From an uncultured Clostridia bacterium (GTDB lineage Bacteria; Bacillota; Clostridia; Christensenellales; Borkfalkiaceae): a DNA stretch of 41,515 nucleotides. The notes under the pieces were generated by a model that saw only the letters and a program-made list of their open reading frames with translations, was not told the DNA's origin and did not search any database. This document shows positions 32,412-41,213 of this stretch, piece by piece (the stretch's first letter is position 1; each line of letters opens with the position of its first letter). The stretch lies in assembly GCA_904501795.1 (NCBI GenBank), contig CAJGCK010000003.1, forward strand, positions 1 to 41,515. The letters are read 5' to 3'. The position numbers and the translations under genes were made by a program.

Positions 32412-34892
32412 ATGGAAAAATTTAAGTTAACGGGGCTTTGTTGCGCTTCGTGTGGGGCGCGCGTAGAAAAAGCGGTGTTATCTGTCAGCGGTGTTGAAAA
32501 ATGTTCGGTAAATTTACTAACAAACACTATGGAAGTAGAAGGCAGTGTAGATATAAACGCCGTTATTAAGGCTGTAGAAAAAGCGGGGTACGGCGCTATT
32601 GCGCAATCAGGCGCGCAAAATAGCGAGCTCGTACGGGAAACGAAAGAAAAAAAAGATAATTCGTTAAGGAATAGGCTTATATCTTCTGGTCTAATACTGC
32701 TTTTGCTAGCGTACGTATCCATGGGCTATTCAATGTGGGGATTTCCGCTACCCGAAATCATGAAAAATAATCCGCTAATTATAGGTATATTGCAATTAAT
32801 ATTAAGCGGAATAGTTATAGTTATTAACCAAAAAATAATTATAAGCGGGACGAAGAGTTTGCTAAGACTTTCGCCTAATATGGACGCGTTGATTACGATA
32901 GGGTCGCTTTCGGCGTTTTTATATAGCACCGTAACCTTGTTTGAAATGGCGAACGTAACGATAGTATCTAGCGTTGAGCAAGCAAACGCTTTGCTACACG
33001 GCTTATATTACGACTCTTCTGCCATGATACTCTTTATAATTACCATAGGTAAAACGTTAGAAGCGCGTGCTAAAGGTAAAACTACAAAGGCGTTAGAGTC
33101 TTTAATAAAACTTTGTCCTAAAACGGTAACCGTGTTAACAAACGGAAAAGAAATAAAAATCCCCGTAGAAAAATTAAAGGTAGGCGAAACTTTCATAGTT
33201 CGCCCCGGCGAAGTAATTGCCGTAGACGGTGTGGTTATAGAAGGGCACAGTGCGGTAAATGAAGCAACTTTAACGGGCGAGAGCATACCTATCGATAAAG
33301 AAATAGGTATAGAAGTATATTCAGGCACGCTAAATCAATCGGGTGTTTTGTACTGCGAGGCAACTAAAGTTGGCGCTGATACGACTTTATCAAAAATAAT
33401 CGATATGGTAAGCAACGCCTCGGCAAGTAAAGCGCCGATAGCGAGAATAGCGGACAAAGTTTCGGGCGTGTTTATTCCCGTGGTAATGGGTATATCGCTT
33501 ATAACGGTAGTCGTATGGTTGATATGCGGAGCGAACGTGGGCTATGCTTTGGCAAGGGGAATATCTGTTCTTGTGATAAGTTGTCCTTGCGCTATGGGGC
33601 TTGCAACCCCCGTTGCGATAATGGTAGGAACGGGCGTTGGCGCTAGAAACGGAATACTTTTCAAAAATGCAACGTCGCTTGAACAATGCGGAAAGGTAAA
33701 AACCGTTATTCTTGATAAAACGGGAACTATAACTCGTGGCGAGCCGTCGGTAACGAATGTGTTTCCGGCAAAAGACGTAACCGAAGAACAATTGTTAACA
33801 TACGCAATTTCCTTAGAACAAAACAGTGAACACCCTCTTTCAAAAGCGATAATAAATTACGCGAATGAAAAAGGAATAAAGGGAGATAAGGTAACCGACT
33901 TCGAAATTTTTGCGGGGAACGGATTATCTGCGAAACTCAACGGGAAAACCGTTTGGGGCGGAAGCGTTAAGTTTGTAGCGGGAAAAATTGATTTAACCAT
34001 AAGAGAAGAAATTCTAATAGAAGATTTATCAATAAATGGAAAAACCCCCTTGTTATTTGCGTTGGACGGTGATTATCTTGGCATGATAGCGGTAGAAGAC
34101 GCCATAAAAGAAGATAGTGCGGAAGGTGTCGCTCGGCTAAAAGAAATGGGCGTAAAAGTTGTAATGTTAACGGGCGACAACGAAAACACGGCAAAGGCGA
34201 TAGCGAAAAAAGTGGGTATTGACCAAGTCGTTGCAGGCGTTTTACCCGACGGGAAAGAAAAAGTGGTTAAGGGTTATCAAAAATACGGTCTTGTCGCCAT
34301 GGTTGGCGACGGCGTAAACGACGCGCCCGCACTTACTCGTGCGGACGTTGGTATGGCGATAGGCGCTGGTGCGGACGTTGCTATAGAATCGGCGCAGGTA
34401 GTGTTAACTAAAAACAGTTTGTTAGACGTTTCAAGAACGATAAAATTAAGCCGAAAAACATTAAAAAATATATATGAAAACTATTTTTGGGCGTTGTTTT
34501 ATAATTCTTTGGGAATACCGCTTGCGGCGGGCTTGTTCGTTTCAATATTAGGTATAACGGTTAGCCCAATGTTGTGTGCGCTTGCGATGAGCCTATCTGA
34601 TTTTTGCGTAGTTACCAACGCGTTAAGGCTAAATTTTATCAACGTTAACGGCAAGGAAAAGAAACTTAAAGTTATAAAAGAAAAAAAGATAACGCTATCT
34701 ATTAAAGGAATGATGTGTGGGCATTGTGAAGCTAAGGTAAAAGAAATTTTACTCGGTATTAACGGAGTAGTTGACGCAAAGGTTAGCCACGAAAAAGGTC
34801 AAGCGCAAATAACTGTCAATAGGGAAGTTTTAACGTCACTTTTAGTAAAAAAAATAGAAGACGACGGTTACGAAGTTTTAGAAATCAAATAA
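32412..34892 (+). CDS. copA: Copper-exporting P1B-type ATPase with N- and C-terminal metal-binding domains
   Basis: 826-residue Cu(I) efflux ATPase. An N-terminal HMA domain carries CASC (LCCASCGARVEKAV). Then come the membrane helices, the TGES actuator motif, the CPC transport site (Cys391-Pro-Cys393, in SCPCAMGLATP), phosphorylated Asp435 in DKTGT, the HP dipeptide of the nucleotide-binding domain (SEHPLSKAI) and GDGVNDAPA. After the last helices a charged linker of Lys and Glu leads into a second HMA domain with CGHC (Cys769, Cys772) at the C-terminus, where most CopA proteins end. It is co-transcribed with csoR and ends at a terminator shared with glyQS. Confidence 0.96.
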   Translation: MEKFKLTGLCCASCGARVEKAVLSVSGVEKCSVNLLTNTMEVEGSVDINAVIKAVEKAGYGAIAQSGAQNSELVRETKEKKDNSLRNRLISSGLILLLLAYVSMGYSMWGFPLPEIMKNNPLIIGILQLILSGIVIVINQKIIISGTKSLLRLSPNMDALITIGSLSAFLYSTVTLFEMANVTIVSSVEQANALLHGLYYDSSAMILFIITIGKTLEARAKGKTTKALESLIKLCPKTVTVLTNGKEIKIPVEKLKVGETFIVRPGEVIAVDGVVIEGHSAVNEATLTGESIPIDKEIGIEVYSGTLNQSGVLYCEATKVGADTTLSKIIDMVSNASASKAPIARIADKVSGVFIPVVMGISLITVVVWLICGANVGYALARGISVLVISCPCAMGLATPVAIMVGTGVGARNGILFKNATSLEQCGKVKTVILDKTGTITRGEPSVTNVFPAKDVTEEQLLTYAISLEQNSEHPLSKAIINYANEKGIKGDKVTDFEIFAGNGLSAKLNGKTVWGGSVKFVAGKIDLTIREEILIEDLSINGKTPLLFALDGDYLGMIAVEDAIKEDSAEGVARLKEMGVKVVMLTGDNENTAKAIAKKVGIDQVVAGVLPDGKEKVVKGYQKYGLVAMVGDGVNDAPALTRADVGMAIGAGADVAIESAQVVLTKNSLLDVSRTIKLSRKTLKNIYENYFWALFYNSLGIPLAAGLFVSILGITVSPMLCALAMSLSDFCVVTNALRLNFINVNGKEKKLKVIKEKKITLSIKGMMCGHCEAKVKEILLGINGVVDAKVSHEKGQAQITVNREVLTSLLVKKIEDDGYEVLEIK

Positions 34893-34921
34893 AAAACAAA
34901 TAAACAAAAAACAAAAAAAGA

Positions 34922-34958
34922 AAAGCCACCCGTTTACGTTAAACAAACGGGTGGCTTT
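34922..34958. terminator. Bidirectional terminator between copA and glyQS
   Basis: AAAGCCACCCGTTT (34922-34935) and AAACGGGTGGCTTT (34945-34958) form a perfect 14-pair stem with a nine-base loop. The minus-strand side continues into T-rich sequence (strong for glyQS); the plus side has only a short T tract. Confidence 0.87.
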
Positions 34959-34975
34959 ATATTAGTTGCAAATAA

Positions 34976-36358
34976 TTAGAACTGAATTTTTTCAGTTATA
35001 TATTTATCAAGTTCGTCAATCGGTAGTCTAATTTGTTCCATAGTATCTCTGTCACGTAAAGTAACCGTATTGTTTTCAAGAGTATCGAAGTCGATAGTTA
35101 CGCAATAAGGCGTTCCAATTTCGTCTTGACGGCGGTAACGTTTACCGATAGAGCCTGCTTCGTCGTAGCAACACATAAACTTTTTGCGAAGTTTGTTATA
35201 AACTTCTTTTGCCTTTTCGCCAAGATTTTTTTGTAGCGGTAAAACGGCACATTTGTAAGCGGCAACAGCGGGGTGGAAGTGCATAACAACTCTAGTTTCG
35301 CCGTTTTCAAGCGTTTGTTCTTCATACGCTTCGGATAAAACTGCAAGCATAAGTCTATCCGCGCCGATAGAATATTCAACAACGTAAGGCGTATATCTTT
35401 CGTTGGTCATCGGGTCGGTGTATTGCATAGATTTGCCCGAATATTCTTCGTGGCGAGACAAGTCGTAATTAGTACGGTTATGTATACCGTTAAGTTCCGA
35501 CCAACCGATAGGGAATAGATATTGAATATCACAAGCCGACTTAGCGTAGTGTGCGAGTTTATCGTGGTCTTTATAACGCAAGTGTTCGGGTTTGAAACCT
35601 AAATCGGTCAAGAAGTCCCAAGCCGATTTTTTGTATTGTTCGTAATAGTTAACGTCCGTTCCTTCTTTACAAAACCATTGATGTTCCATTTGTTCGAACT
35701 CAATAGTTCTAAAAATAAAGTTACCGGGGGTAATTTCGTTTCTAAACGCTTTACCTATTTGTGCAATACCAAACGGTACTTTAGCCCTAGCCGTTCTTTG
35801 AACGTTGTTAAAGTTAACGAATTCGCCTTGCGCGGTTTCTGGCCTTAAATAGATAGTGTTAGTCGACTCGTCCGTAACCCCGCGAGAAGTTGAGAACATA
35901 AGGTTAAAGTTTCTAATAGGCGTCCAGTTAAACTTACCGCAAATAGGGCAGTGAACTTGGTTAGTATTTATATACTCTTGCATTTCTTCTTGCGACATAG
36001 CGTCGGGGTTAACCTTGCCTTTAGAATGGTTTTCAATAAGGTTATCCGCTCTATGACGGCTTTTGCACTCTTTACAGTCCATTTTAGGATCAGAGAAAGA
36101 AGCAGTGTGCCCGCTCGCGTCCCAAACTCTAGGGTTCATAAGAATTGCCGCGTCAACACCGAAAGAGTTGTCGCTTTCTTGAACGAAACGTTTCCACCAC
36201 GCGCGTTTGATATTGTTTTTAATCTCAACGCCAACGGGGCCGTAGTCCCAAGTATTTCCCATTCCGCCGTAGATTTCGCTACCGGGGAAAATTATACCCC
36301 TGCCTTTGCAAAGGTTAACGAGTTTTTCCATAGTTACCGAACTTTTGTTTTGGTCCAT
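34976..36358 (-). CDS. glyQS: Glycyl-tRNA synthetase (dimeric type)
   Basis: Class II synthetase of the single-chain (alpha2) type, 460 residues. CKGRGIIFPGSEIYGGMGNTWDYGPVGVEIKNNIK at the N-terminus (in parts), CKECKSRHRADNLI and CPICGKFNWT, FNLMFSTSRGV, RPETAQGEFVNF, RTIEFEQMEHQWF and the C-terminal YCVTIDFDTLENNTVTLRDRDTMEQIRL are hallmarks. The start at 36358 has AAAGGA upstream; an ATG at 36394 would coincide with the predicted transcription start and add residues not seen in relatives. The short leader leaves no room for a T-box riboswitch. It converges with copA. Confidence 0.95.
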   Translation of the reverse strand: MDQNKSSVTMEKLVNLCKGRGIIFPGSEIYGGMGNTWDYGPVGVEIKNNIKRAWWKRFVQESDNSFGVDAAILMNPRVWDASGHTASFSDPKMDCKECKSRHRADNLIENHSKGKVNPDAMSQEEMQEYINTNQVHCPICGKFNWTPIRNFNLMFSTSRGVTDESTNTIYLRPETAQGEFVNFNNVQRTARAKVPFGIAQIGKAFRNEITPGNFIFRTIEFEQMEHQWFCKEGTDVNYYEQYKKSAWDFLTDLGFKPEHLRYKDHDKLAHYAKSACDIQYLFPIGWSELNGIHNRTNYDLSRHEEYSGKSMQYTDPMTNERYTPYVVEYSIGADRLMLAVLSEAYEEQTLENGETRVVMHFHPAVAAYKCAVLPLQKNLGEKAKEVYNKLRKKFMCCYDEAGSIGKRYRRQDEIGTPYCVTIDFDTLENNTVTLRDRDTMEQIRLPIDELDKYITEKIQF

Positions 36359-36399
36359 ATCCGTATCCTTTTTTATAAGTAAAATTTTTTGCATTTATT

Positions 36400-36428
36400 A
36401 TTTTACAATAGCAAAAAACAAAAGTCAA
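36400..36428 (-). promoter_or_regulatory. Promoter of glyQS
   Basis: Minus strand: TTGACT (36428-36423), 17 bases, TAAAAT (36405-36400). The predicted start near 36393 gives a 35-base leader to the ATG at 36358. Confidence 0.75.
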
Positions 36429-36546
36429 GCAACTGCCGTTTAATAAATAATATAAATAGACCAAAATAGAGACTAAAATAGATTAAATTTGCTTTTATAA
36501 TTTTAAAATTTGTGTTACAATATATAAAAAAGTTTCAAGGTGCGCT

Positions 36547-38178
36547 ATGGTAGAAGCAACTAATTTTATCGAACAAATAATAAATTCTGAACTAGAAAGT
36601 GGCGTTTGTAACGAAGTGCACACTCGTTTTCCGCCCGAACCTAATGGATATTTACATATCGGCCACGCAAAAAGTTTATGCATAAACTTTGGTGTTAAAG
36701 AAAAGTATAACGGAAAGTGCAACTTATTTTTTGACGACACCAATCCTTCTAAAGAAAAAACCGAGTTTGTAGACGCTATAAAAGAAGATATCAAATGGCT
36801 TGGCTTTAAGTGGGACGAAGAAAGGTACGCATCTGATTTTTTTGAAAACATATTTGAATTTGCGGTTAAATTAATAAAAGACGGCAAAGCGTTCGTGTGC
36901 GATATGTCGCCTGAAGAGATAAGCAAAAATCGTGGCTCGCTCACTGAACCGGGTAAAGAAAGTCCTTATAGAAACCGCTCGGTAGAAGAAAACTTAGATT
37001 TGTTTTATAAAATGCGAGAAGGCGCGTTTGAAGACGGGGCTAAATGTCTTCGCGCAAAAATAGATATGGCTTCTCCCAACATTAATATGAGAGACCCCGT
37101 TATATACAGAATTTTACGCCAAACGCATCATAGAACGGGCGATAAATGGTGTATATACCCCATGTACGATTACGCGCATCCTATTTGCGACTATTTGCAA
37201 GGCGTAACGCATTCGCTATGCACGTTAGAGTTTGAAGACCACCGTCCGCTATACGACTGGGTTGGGATAGAACTCGGTTTTTCGCCGAAGCCTAGACAAA
37301 TAGAGTTTGCAAGACTTAACGTAACCAACCTAGTTATGAGTAAAAGATACCTTAAAAAGTTGGTTGAAACGGGTGAAGTAGACGGATGGGACGATCCAAG
37401 AATGCCCACGCTAACAGGTTTGCGTCGTCGCGGTATTCCTGCAGAAGCGCTTAAAGATTTTTGTTCGAGAATAGGCGTTTGCAAAGCAAATTCGGAAGTT
37501 CAAATTAGTTATCTAGAAGCGTGTGTTAGAGAATACCTTAACGCAAATGCGGATAGGGCTATGGGCGTATTAAAACCGCTTAAAGTAACTATTTCTAACT
37601 ATCCTGAAGGGAAAATTGAGCAGTTAGATTTTGAAATCAATCCCAACGAAGAAGTAAAGCGTACTAGAAAAATTAATTTTGCAAAAACCATATATATCGA
37701 CGAAGATGATTTTTCATTAAACCCGCCCCCAAAATATTTCCGTTTGAAAAAAGACGGTATGGTGCGCTTAAAGAGCGCTTATATAATTAAGTGTGACGAC
37801 GTTGTTACCGACGAAAACGGAAAGGTTATCGAACTAATTTGTTCGTATATTCCCGAGAGTAAAAGTGGCGCAGACGTTTCAGGGTTAAAGGTAAAAGGCG
37901 TTATACAATGGGTTTGTGAGAACGACGCGGTAGACGTTGAAATTCGCAAATACGGTCACCTTTTGTTAGATGAACAATACCCTGGTCAAGACTTTGCAGA
38001 GCGTATGAATAAAGACAGCGTAACTGTATTCAAAGGTAAGGTTGAACCTGAAATTATGCAAGGTGACGAAGATAAAGCCTACCAATTAATGCGCACGGGC
38101 TATTTCAAACGCTTGAACGTAGGTGGTAAACCCGTTATAAGCGAGATAGTTTCGCTAAAAGATAATTTTAACAAATAA
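36547..38178 (+). CDS. glnS: Glutaminyl-tRNA synthetase
   Basis: Class I synthetase charging tRNA-Gln directly, 543 residues. The HIGH motif is at 37-40 in RFPPEPNGYLHIGHAKS, the KMSKS counterpart is VMSKRYL at 263-269, and DDTNPSKEKTEFVDAIKEDI, DYAHPICDYLQGVTHSLCTLEFEDHRPLYDW and GLRRRGIPAEALKDFC (in parts) are typical of GlnRS rather than GluRS. The C-terminal barrels bind the anticodon. AAGGTG precedes the ATG. The upstream region has TATAAT and TACAAT elements (36496, 36516) but no convincing -35. Many Firmicutes lack this enzyme and use GluRS plus GatCAB, so its presence helps to place the lineage. Confidence 0.95.
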   Translation: MVEATNFIEQIINSELESGVCNEVHTRFPPEPNGYLHIGHAKSLCINFGVKEKYNGKCNLFFDDTNPSKEKTEFVDAIKEDIKWLGFKWDEERYASDFFENIFEFAVKLIKDGKAFVCDMSPEEISKNRGSLTEPGKESPYRNRSVEENLDLFYKMREGAFEDGAKCLRAKIDMASPNINMRDPVIYRILRQTHHRTGDKWCIYPMYDYAHPICDYLQGVTHSLCTLEFEDHRPLYDWVGIELGFSPKPRQIEFARLNVTNLVMSKRYLKKLVETGEVDGWDDPRMPTLTGLRRRGIPAEALKDFCSRIGVCKANSEVQISYLEACVREYLNANADRAMGVLKPLKVTISNYPEGKIEQLDFEINPNEEVKRTRKINFAKTIYIDEDDFSLNPPPKYFRLKKDGMVRLKSAYIIKCDDVVTDENGKVIELICSYIPESKSGADVSGLKVKGVIQWVCENDAVDVEIRKYGHLLLDEQYPGQDFAERMNKDSVTVFKGKVEPEIMQGDEDKAYQLMRTGYFKRLNVGGKPVISEIVSLKDNFNK

Positions 38179-38191
38179 ACCGATATAATAA

Positions 38192-38222
38192 AAAGCACGC
38201 GATACTTTTAACCGCGTGCTTT
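38192..38222. terminator. Bidirectional terminator between glnS and the lipoprotein gene
   Basis: AAAGCACGCG (38192-38201) and CGCGTGCTTT (38213-38222) form a perfect ten-pair stem with an 11-base loop; A and T tracts flank both sides, 13 bases after glnS and 16 bases after the convergent gene. Confidence 0.83.
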
Positions 38223-38237
38223 GATATTATTTTTCTT

Positions 38238-38897
38238 TTATAAAATATCTCTAATCGCAAGGACTTCTCCGTTAATTGCATTAATCAAAAAAGCCTTTTC
38301 GTCGTTCTGGCTATTGAAAAGTCCGATATACCAATAAAACTCGTTTTTATTGTCTAAAATTCGTGCGGAAATTTTTCCGTTAAACACGCCGTTTTCATAG
38401 TAATTTTCTATCAATTTCTTTTGCGAAACACACAAAGAATTTACTGCGGATTTATAGTCTAAACAATTTTTCGGCAAAATAGAAGTAATGGTTATAACCT
38501 TTTGCTCGGACCCTTTTTGGACGGTAAGTTCAACGGCGCTAAACTCCGTTTTAGGAATTTCGATTTTTGCGGTGAGCCTATTCGATACGGGGCTTAGCGA
38601 AAAGTTAAGAGAATAGTCTTTACCAGACAAATTAAATTGTAAACTGTACGTTACCAAATCTTCGTGCGGGCTTAGGATAATAACCGAAAAATAATATAGT
38701 GTTTTTCCGGACTTTTCGGCAGAAAAAGAATATGCGCCTTTAAGTTTAAGTTCTTCCGTTTCGCCGTAGTATAGATTAGTCGTTGCGTTATTAACGAAAG
38801 AGTGTAAATCGGGTTGGTTATTGCACGCTAGCGTCGAAAAGCACAGCGTAAAAATTAACAATAGAGATAAAACGGATAAACAAATATTTTTTTTCAT
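38238..38897 (-). CDS. Predicted lipoprotein with PepSY-like C-terminus
   Basis: 219 residues. Residues 1-25 form a lipoprotein signal: MKKN, a hydrophobic stretch, then STLAC with the cysteine at about 25 followed by NNQPD (the box is not ideal, with Thr at -3). The middle is beta-rich and unrecognised. The end (FYWYIGLFNSQND...AFLINAINGEVLAIRDI) resembles a PepSY domain, whose pattern is an aromatic strand and then D/N-A-x-x-G-E-V-L. The start at 38897 has GGAG upstream, six bases away. Its promoter is unclear. No function is claimed. Confidence 0.7.
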   Translation of the reverse strand: MKKNICLSVLSLLLIFTLCFSTLACNNQPDLHSFVNNATTNLYYGETEELKLKGAYSFSAEKSGKTLYYFSVIILSPHEDLVTYSLQFNLSGKDYSLNFSLSPVSNRLTAKIEIPKTEFSAVELTVQKGSEQKVITITSILPKNCLDYKSAVNSLCVSQKKLIENYYENGVFNGKISARILDNKNEFYWYIGLFNSQNDEKAFLINAINGEVLAIRDIL

Positions 38898-38977
38898 ATA
38901 AAACTCCACTCAACATTATTTAATATGAAAGGTCTTTTCGCGTGATTACTTTAAATTAAAAAAATTGTAAAAAAACA

Positions 38978-39006
38978 TTGATTTTTTAGATGATTAGTGA
39001 TAGAAT
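38978..39006 (+). promoter_or_regulatory. Promoter of the 39044 gene and guaB
   Basis: TTGATT (38978-38983), 17 bases, TAGAAT (39001-39006). It would start near 39013, about 31 bases before the TTG at 39044. Confidence 0.6.
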
Positions 39007-39043
39007 AATAAAAATACTTTAAAGGAAGCGGGGGATAGGGTTT

Positions 39044-39658
39044 TTGAATAAAGTAATTCTTAAAACCATCATAATAACGGTTTGCGCGTTTATCGGCGCA
39101 TTGTGTATCGCTTTCGGCTCAATGTGTTTGTTTGCGCCGGGCACCGTGGCAACCGTTTTCGAAAACACCGGCTCATATTCCGCTTCGGTATTTTTTATGG
39201 AAAAGCAATACGAAAAAGATGGCAGTTTAAATTCGTTATGCCGTCTTGTAAAAGCTTTAGACGAGTATAACGACTCGAATAGAACGTCTAAATACGGCAA
39301 GATTTTAACCGACCAACGTGCAAGCGAGTTTGAATATTATTGCGAAACGGTTGGCAAAATAGAATTTGGCGAGAAAAAGTATTGCATAGAATATTTTTAC
39401 ACTAAATACGCCGTTGCTGAAATGTTGAACGAAAACACGGCGGAAGCAATTTCGGTTGCAGACGAATGCGTTAGTAAATGCGGATATACTGCAACTAATC
39501 CGTACAAAGCGTTTATATACGAATTAAACGGCAAAATATCTAAAAGCAAGTTAGAAAGCGTTAAAACTTCGCTAGTTTTACTTGCAAGCGCTTATACGCA
39601 ATATATAACTGAAATAAATAAAGACGTACAAACGATAGAAGTAATATTAGGAGAGTAA
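39044..39658 (+). CDS. Membrane-anchored protein of unknown function upstream of guaB, TTG start
   Basis: 204 residues: Lys near the N-terminus, one hydrophobic segment at about 7-31 (signal anchor or uncleaved signal), then a soluble, mostly helical domain with several Tyr and Cys residues. The helical part (roughly 50-190) could be TPR-like, but I see no clear repeat and do not recognise the family. The start is a TTG with AGGG a few bases upstream; no ATG would serve. It ends four bases before guaB, whose ribosome binding site lies inside its last codons, so the two are co-transcribed and probably coupled. Confidence 0.72.
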   Translation: MNKVILKTIIITVCAFIGALCIAFGSMCLFAPGTVATVFENTGSYSASVFFMEKQYEKDGSLNSLCRLVKALDEYNDSNRTSKYGKILTDQRASEFEYYCETVGKIEFGEKKYCIEYFYTKYAVAEMLNENTAEAISVADECVSKCGYTATNPYKAFIYELNGKISKSKLESVKTSLVLLASAYTQYITEINKDVQTIEVILGE

Positions 39659-39662
39659 AAAA

Positions 39663-41117
39663 ATGGGTAAAATTATTAAAGAAGGCTTAACTTTTGACGA
39701 CGTGTTGTTGGTTCCGCAAGCTAGCGAAATCATACCTAACCAAGCAGATCTAACCACACAGTTGACCGCGGGAATAAAGTTAAATATTCCGCTTCTTTCC
39801 GCCGCTATGGACACGGTTACCGAATCACGTTTAGCGATAGCGATGGCGCGTGAAGGTGGTATGGGCGTTATACACAAGAATATGTCTATAGAAGACCAAG
39901 CGCTCCACGTAGATAAGGTTAAAAGAAGTGAACACGGCGTTATAACCGACCCCTTCTTTTTAGAGCCTGACAACTTGGTTAGCGAAGCGACCGCGCTTAT
40001 GGAAAAATATCGTATAAGCGGTGTTCCAATTACTAAAAACGGCAAACTCGTTGGTATACTTACTAATAGAGATTTGCGTTTCGAAAGTAATTTTTCCCAA
40101 CCCATTTCGAATATAATGACCAAAGAAAATTTGGTTACAGCGCCCGTCGGTACTTCGCTTGACGAAGCGCAAAAAATACTTGGCAAACATAGAATAGAAA
40201 AATTGCCTATCGTAGACAAAGACGGATATCTTAAAGGTTTAATTACCATAAAAGATATTGAAAAAGCAATACAATACCCCAACTCCGCAAAAGACAAAAA
40301 CGGAAGATTGCTAGTTGGAGCAGCGGTAGGTATCGCTGCAAACACGTTAGAACGTGTTGCAGAACTAGTTAAAAGTAAGGTTGACATAATTGCAATTGAT
40401 ACTGCGCACGGTCACTCTAAAAACGTGCTCGACGTGGTTAAAAAAGTTAAAGCAAAATATCCAAACCTTCCCGTTATCGCGGGCAACGTAGCAACCGCAG
40501 GCGCAACCGAAGCGTTGATAGGCGCGGGGGCAGACGTCGTTAAGGTAGGTATCGGCCCTGGCTCAATATGTACGACTAGAGTCGTTGCAGGTATAGGCGT
40601 TCCTCAACTTACCGCTATTATGGACTGTGCTGAAATGGCTGAAAAATACGGCAAGAAGATTATTGCGGACGGCGGTATTAAATATAGTGGTGATATAACC
40701 AAAGCCATCGGTGGCGGTGCTGCTGCGGTTATGATAGGTAGTATGTTCGCAGGTACTTTAGAAAGCCCTGGTGAAATTGAAATATACCAAGGCAGAAGCT
40801 TTAAGGTATATAGGGGCATGGGCAGTTTATCCGCTATGGCTTGTGGTAGTAAGGATAGATATTTCCAAGAAAACGCTAAAAAACTTGTTCCCGAAGGGGT
40901 TGAAGGTAGAGTTCCGTATCGTGGCGCATTGTCGGATATCGTGTTCCAAATGTGCGGTGGTATAAGAGCAGGCATGGGCTATTGTGGAACGAAGACTATA
41001 GACGAACTTCGTGAAAATGCGAAATTCGTTAAAATTACTAGCGCATCGCTTGTAGAAAGTCACCCACACGATATTTCAATCACCAAAGAATCTCCCAACT
41101 ATTCGTCAAAAGGCTAA
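39663..41117 (+). CDS. guaB: Inosine-5'-monophosphate dehydrogenase
   Basis: Oxidises IMP to XMP with NAD+, the committed step of guanine nucleotide synthesis. It has 484 residues: LTFDDVLLVPQASEI at the N-terminus, a CBS-domain pair at about 95-205 (VSEATALMEKYRISGVPIT and LDEAQKILGKHRIEKLPIVD), then the barrel with VDIIAIDTAHGHS, GNVATAGATEALIGAGADVVKVGIGPGSICTTR (in parts; catalytic Cys303) and the flap YRGMGSLSAM. The Arg-Tyr flap region RVPYRGAL is present. GGAGAG precedes the ATG. Confidence 0.97.
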   Translation: MGKIIKEGLTFDDVLLVPQASEIIPNQADLTTQLTAGIKLNIPLLSAAMDTVTESRLAIAMAREGGMGVIHKNMSIEDQALHVDKVKRSEHGVITDPFFLEPDNLVSEATALMEKYRISGVPITKNGKLVGILTNRDLRFESNFSQPISNIMTKENLVTAPVGTSLDEAQKILGKHRIEKLPIVDKDGYLKGLITIKDIEKAIQYPNSAKDKNGRLLVGAAVGIAANTLERVAELVKSKVDIIAIDTAHGHSKNVLDVVKKVKAKYPNLPVIAGNVATAGATEALIGAGADVVKVGIGPGSICTTRVVAGIGVPQLTAIMDCAEMAEKYGKKIIADGGIKYSGDITKAIGGGAAAVMIGSMFAGTLESPGEIEIYQGRSFKVYRGMGSLSAMACGSKDRYFQENAKKLVPEGVEGRVPYRGALSDIVFQMCGGIRAGMGYCGTKTIDELRENAKFVKITSASLVESHPHDISITKESPNYSSKG

Positions 41118-41178
41118 TAAAGAATCTAAAACGCACCGTTCTAAGGGCGTCGCTCATAGGGGTTTTTTAGACATTATA

Positions 41179-41213
41179 AAAGAGTAGCAAAATATTGCTA
41201 CTCTTTACTTTTT
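41179..41213. terminator. Terminator after guaB, probably bidirectional
   Basis: AAAGAGTAGCAA (41179-41190) and TTGCTACTCTTT (41195-41206) form a perfect 12-pair stem with loop AATA, then AC and five T. Between it and the guaB stop (41118-41178) a weaker imperfect pairing of TCTAAAA with TTTTAGA is possible, with a T run at 41163-41168. Confidence 0.85.

Noticed and set aside
32306..32722. 138-codon minus-strand frame across csoR and copA
   Set aside because: Antisense shadow of two clearly coding genes; no promoter or ribosome binding site.
35951..36382. 143-codon plus-strand frame opposite glyQS
   Set aside because: Antisense shadow of glyQS; no own ribosome binding site.
39647..40387. 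246-codon open frame on the minus strand opposite guaB
   Set aside because: It lies wholly within guaB, which is certain; the product is a Ser/Leu-rich shadow without a family match or a ribosome binding site.
41118..41178. Possible tRNA-like or attC-like fold after guaB
   Set aside because: No cloverleaf, no CCA-adjacent T-arm and no attC core sites could be made out; pairing is weak and partial.
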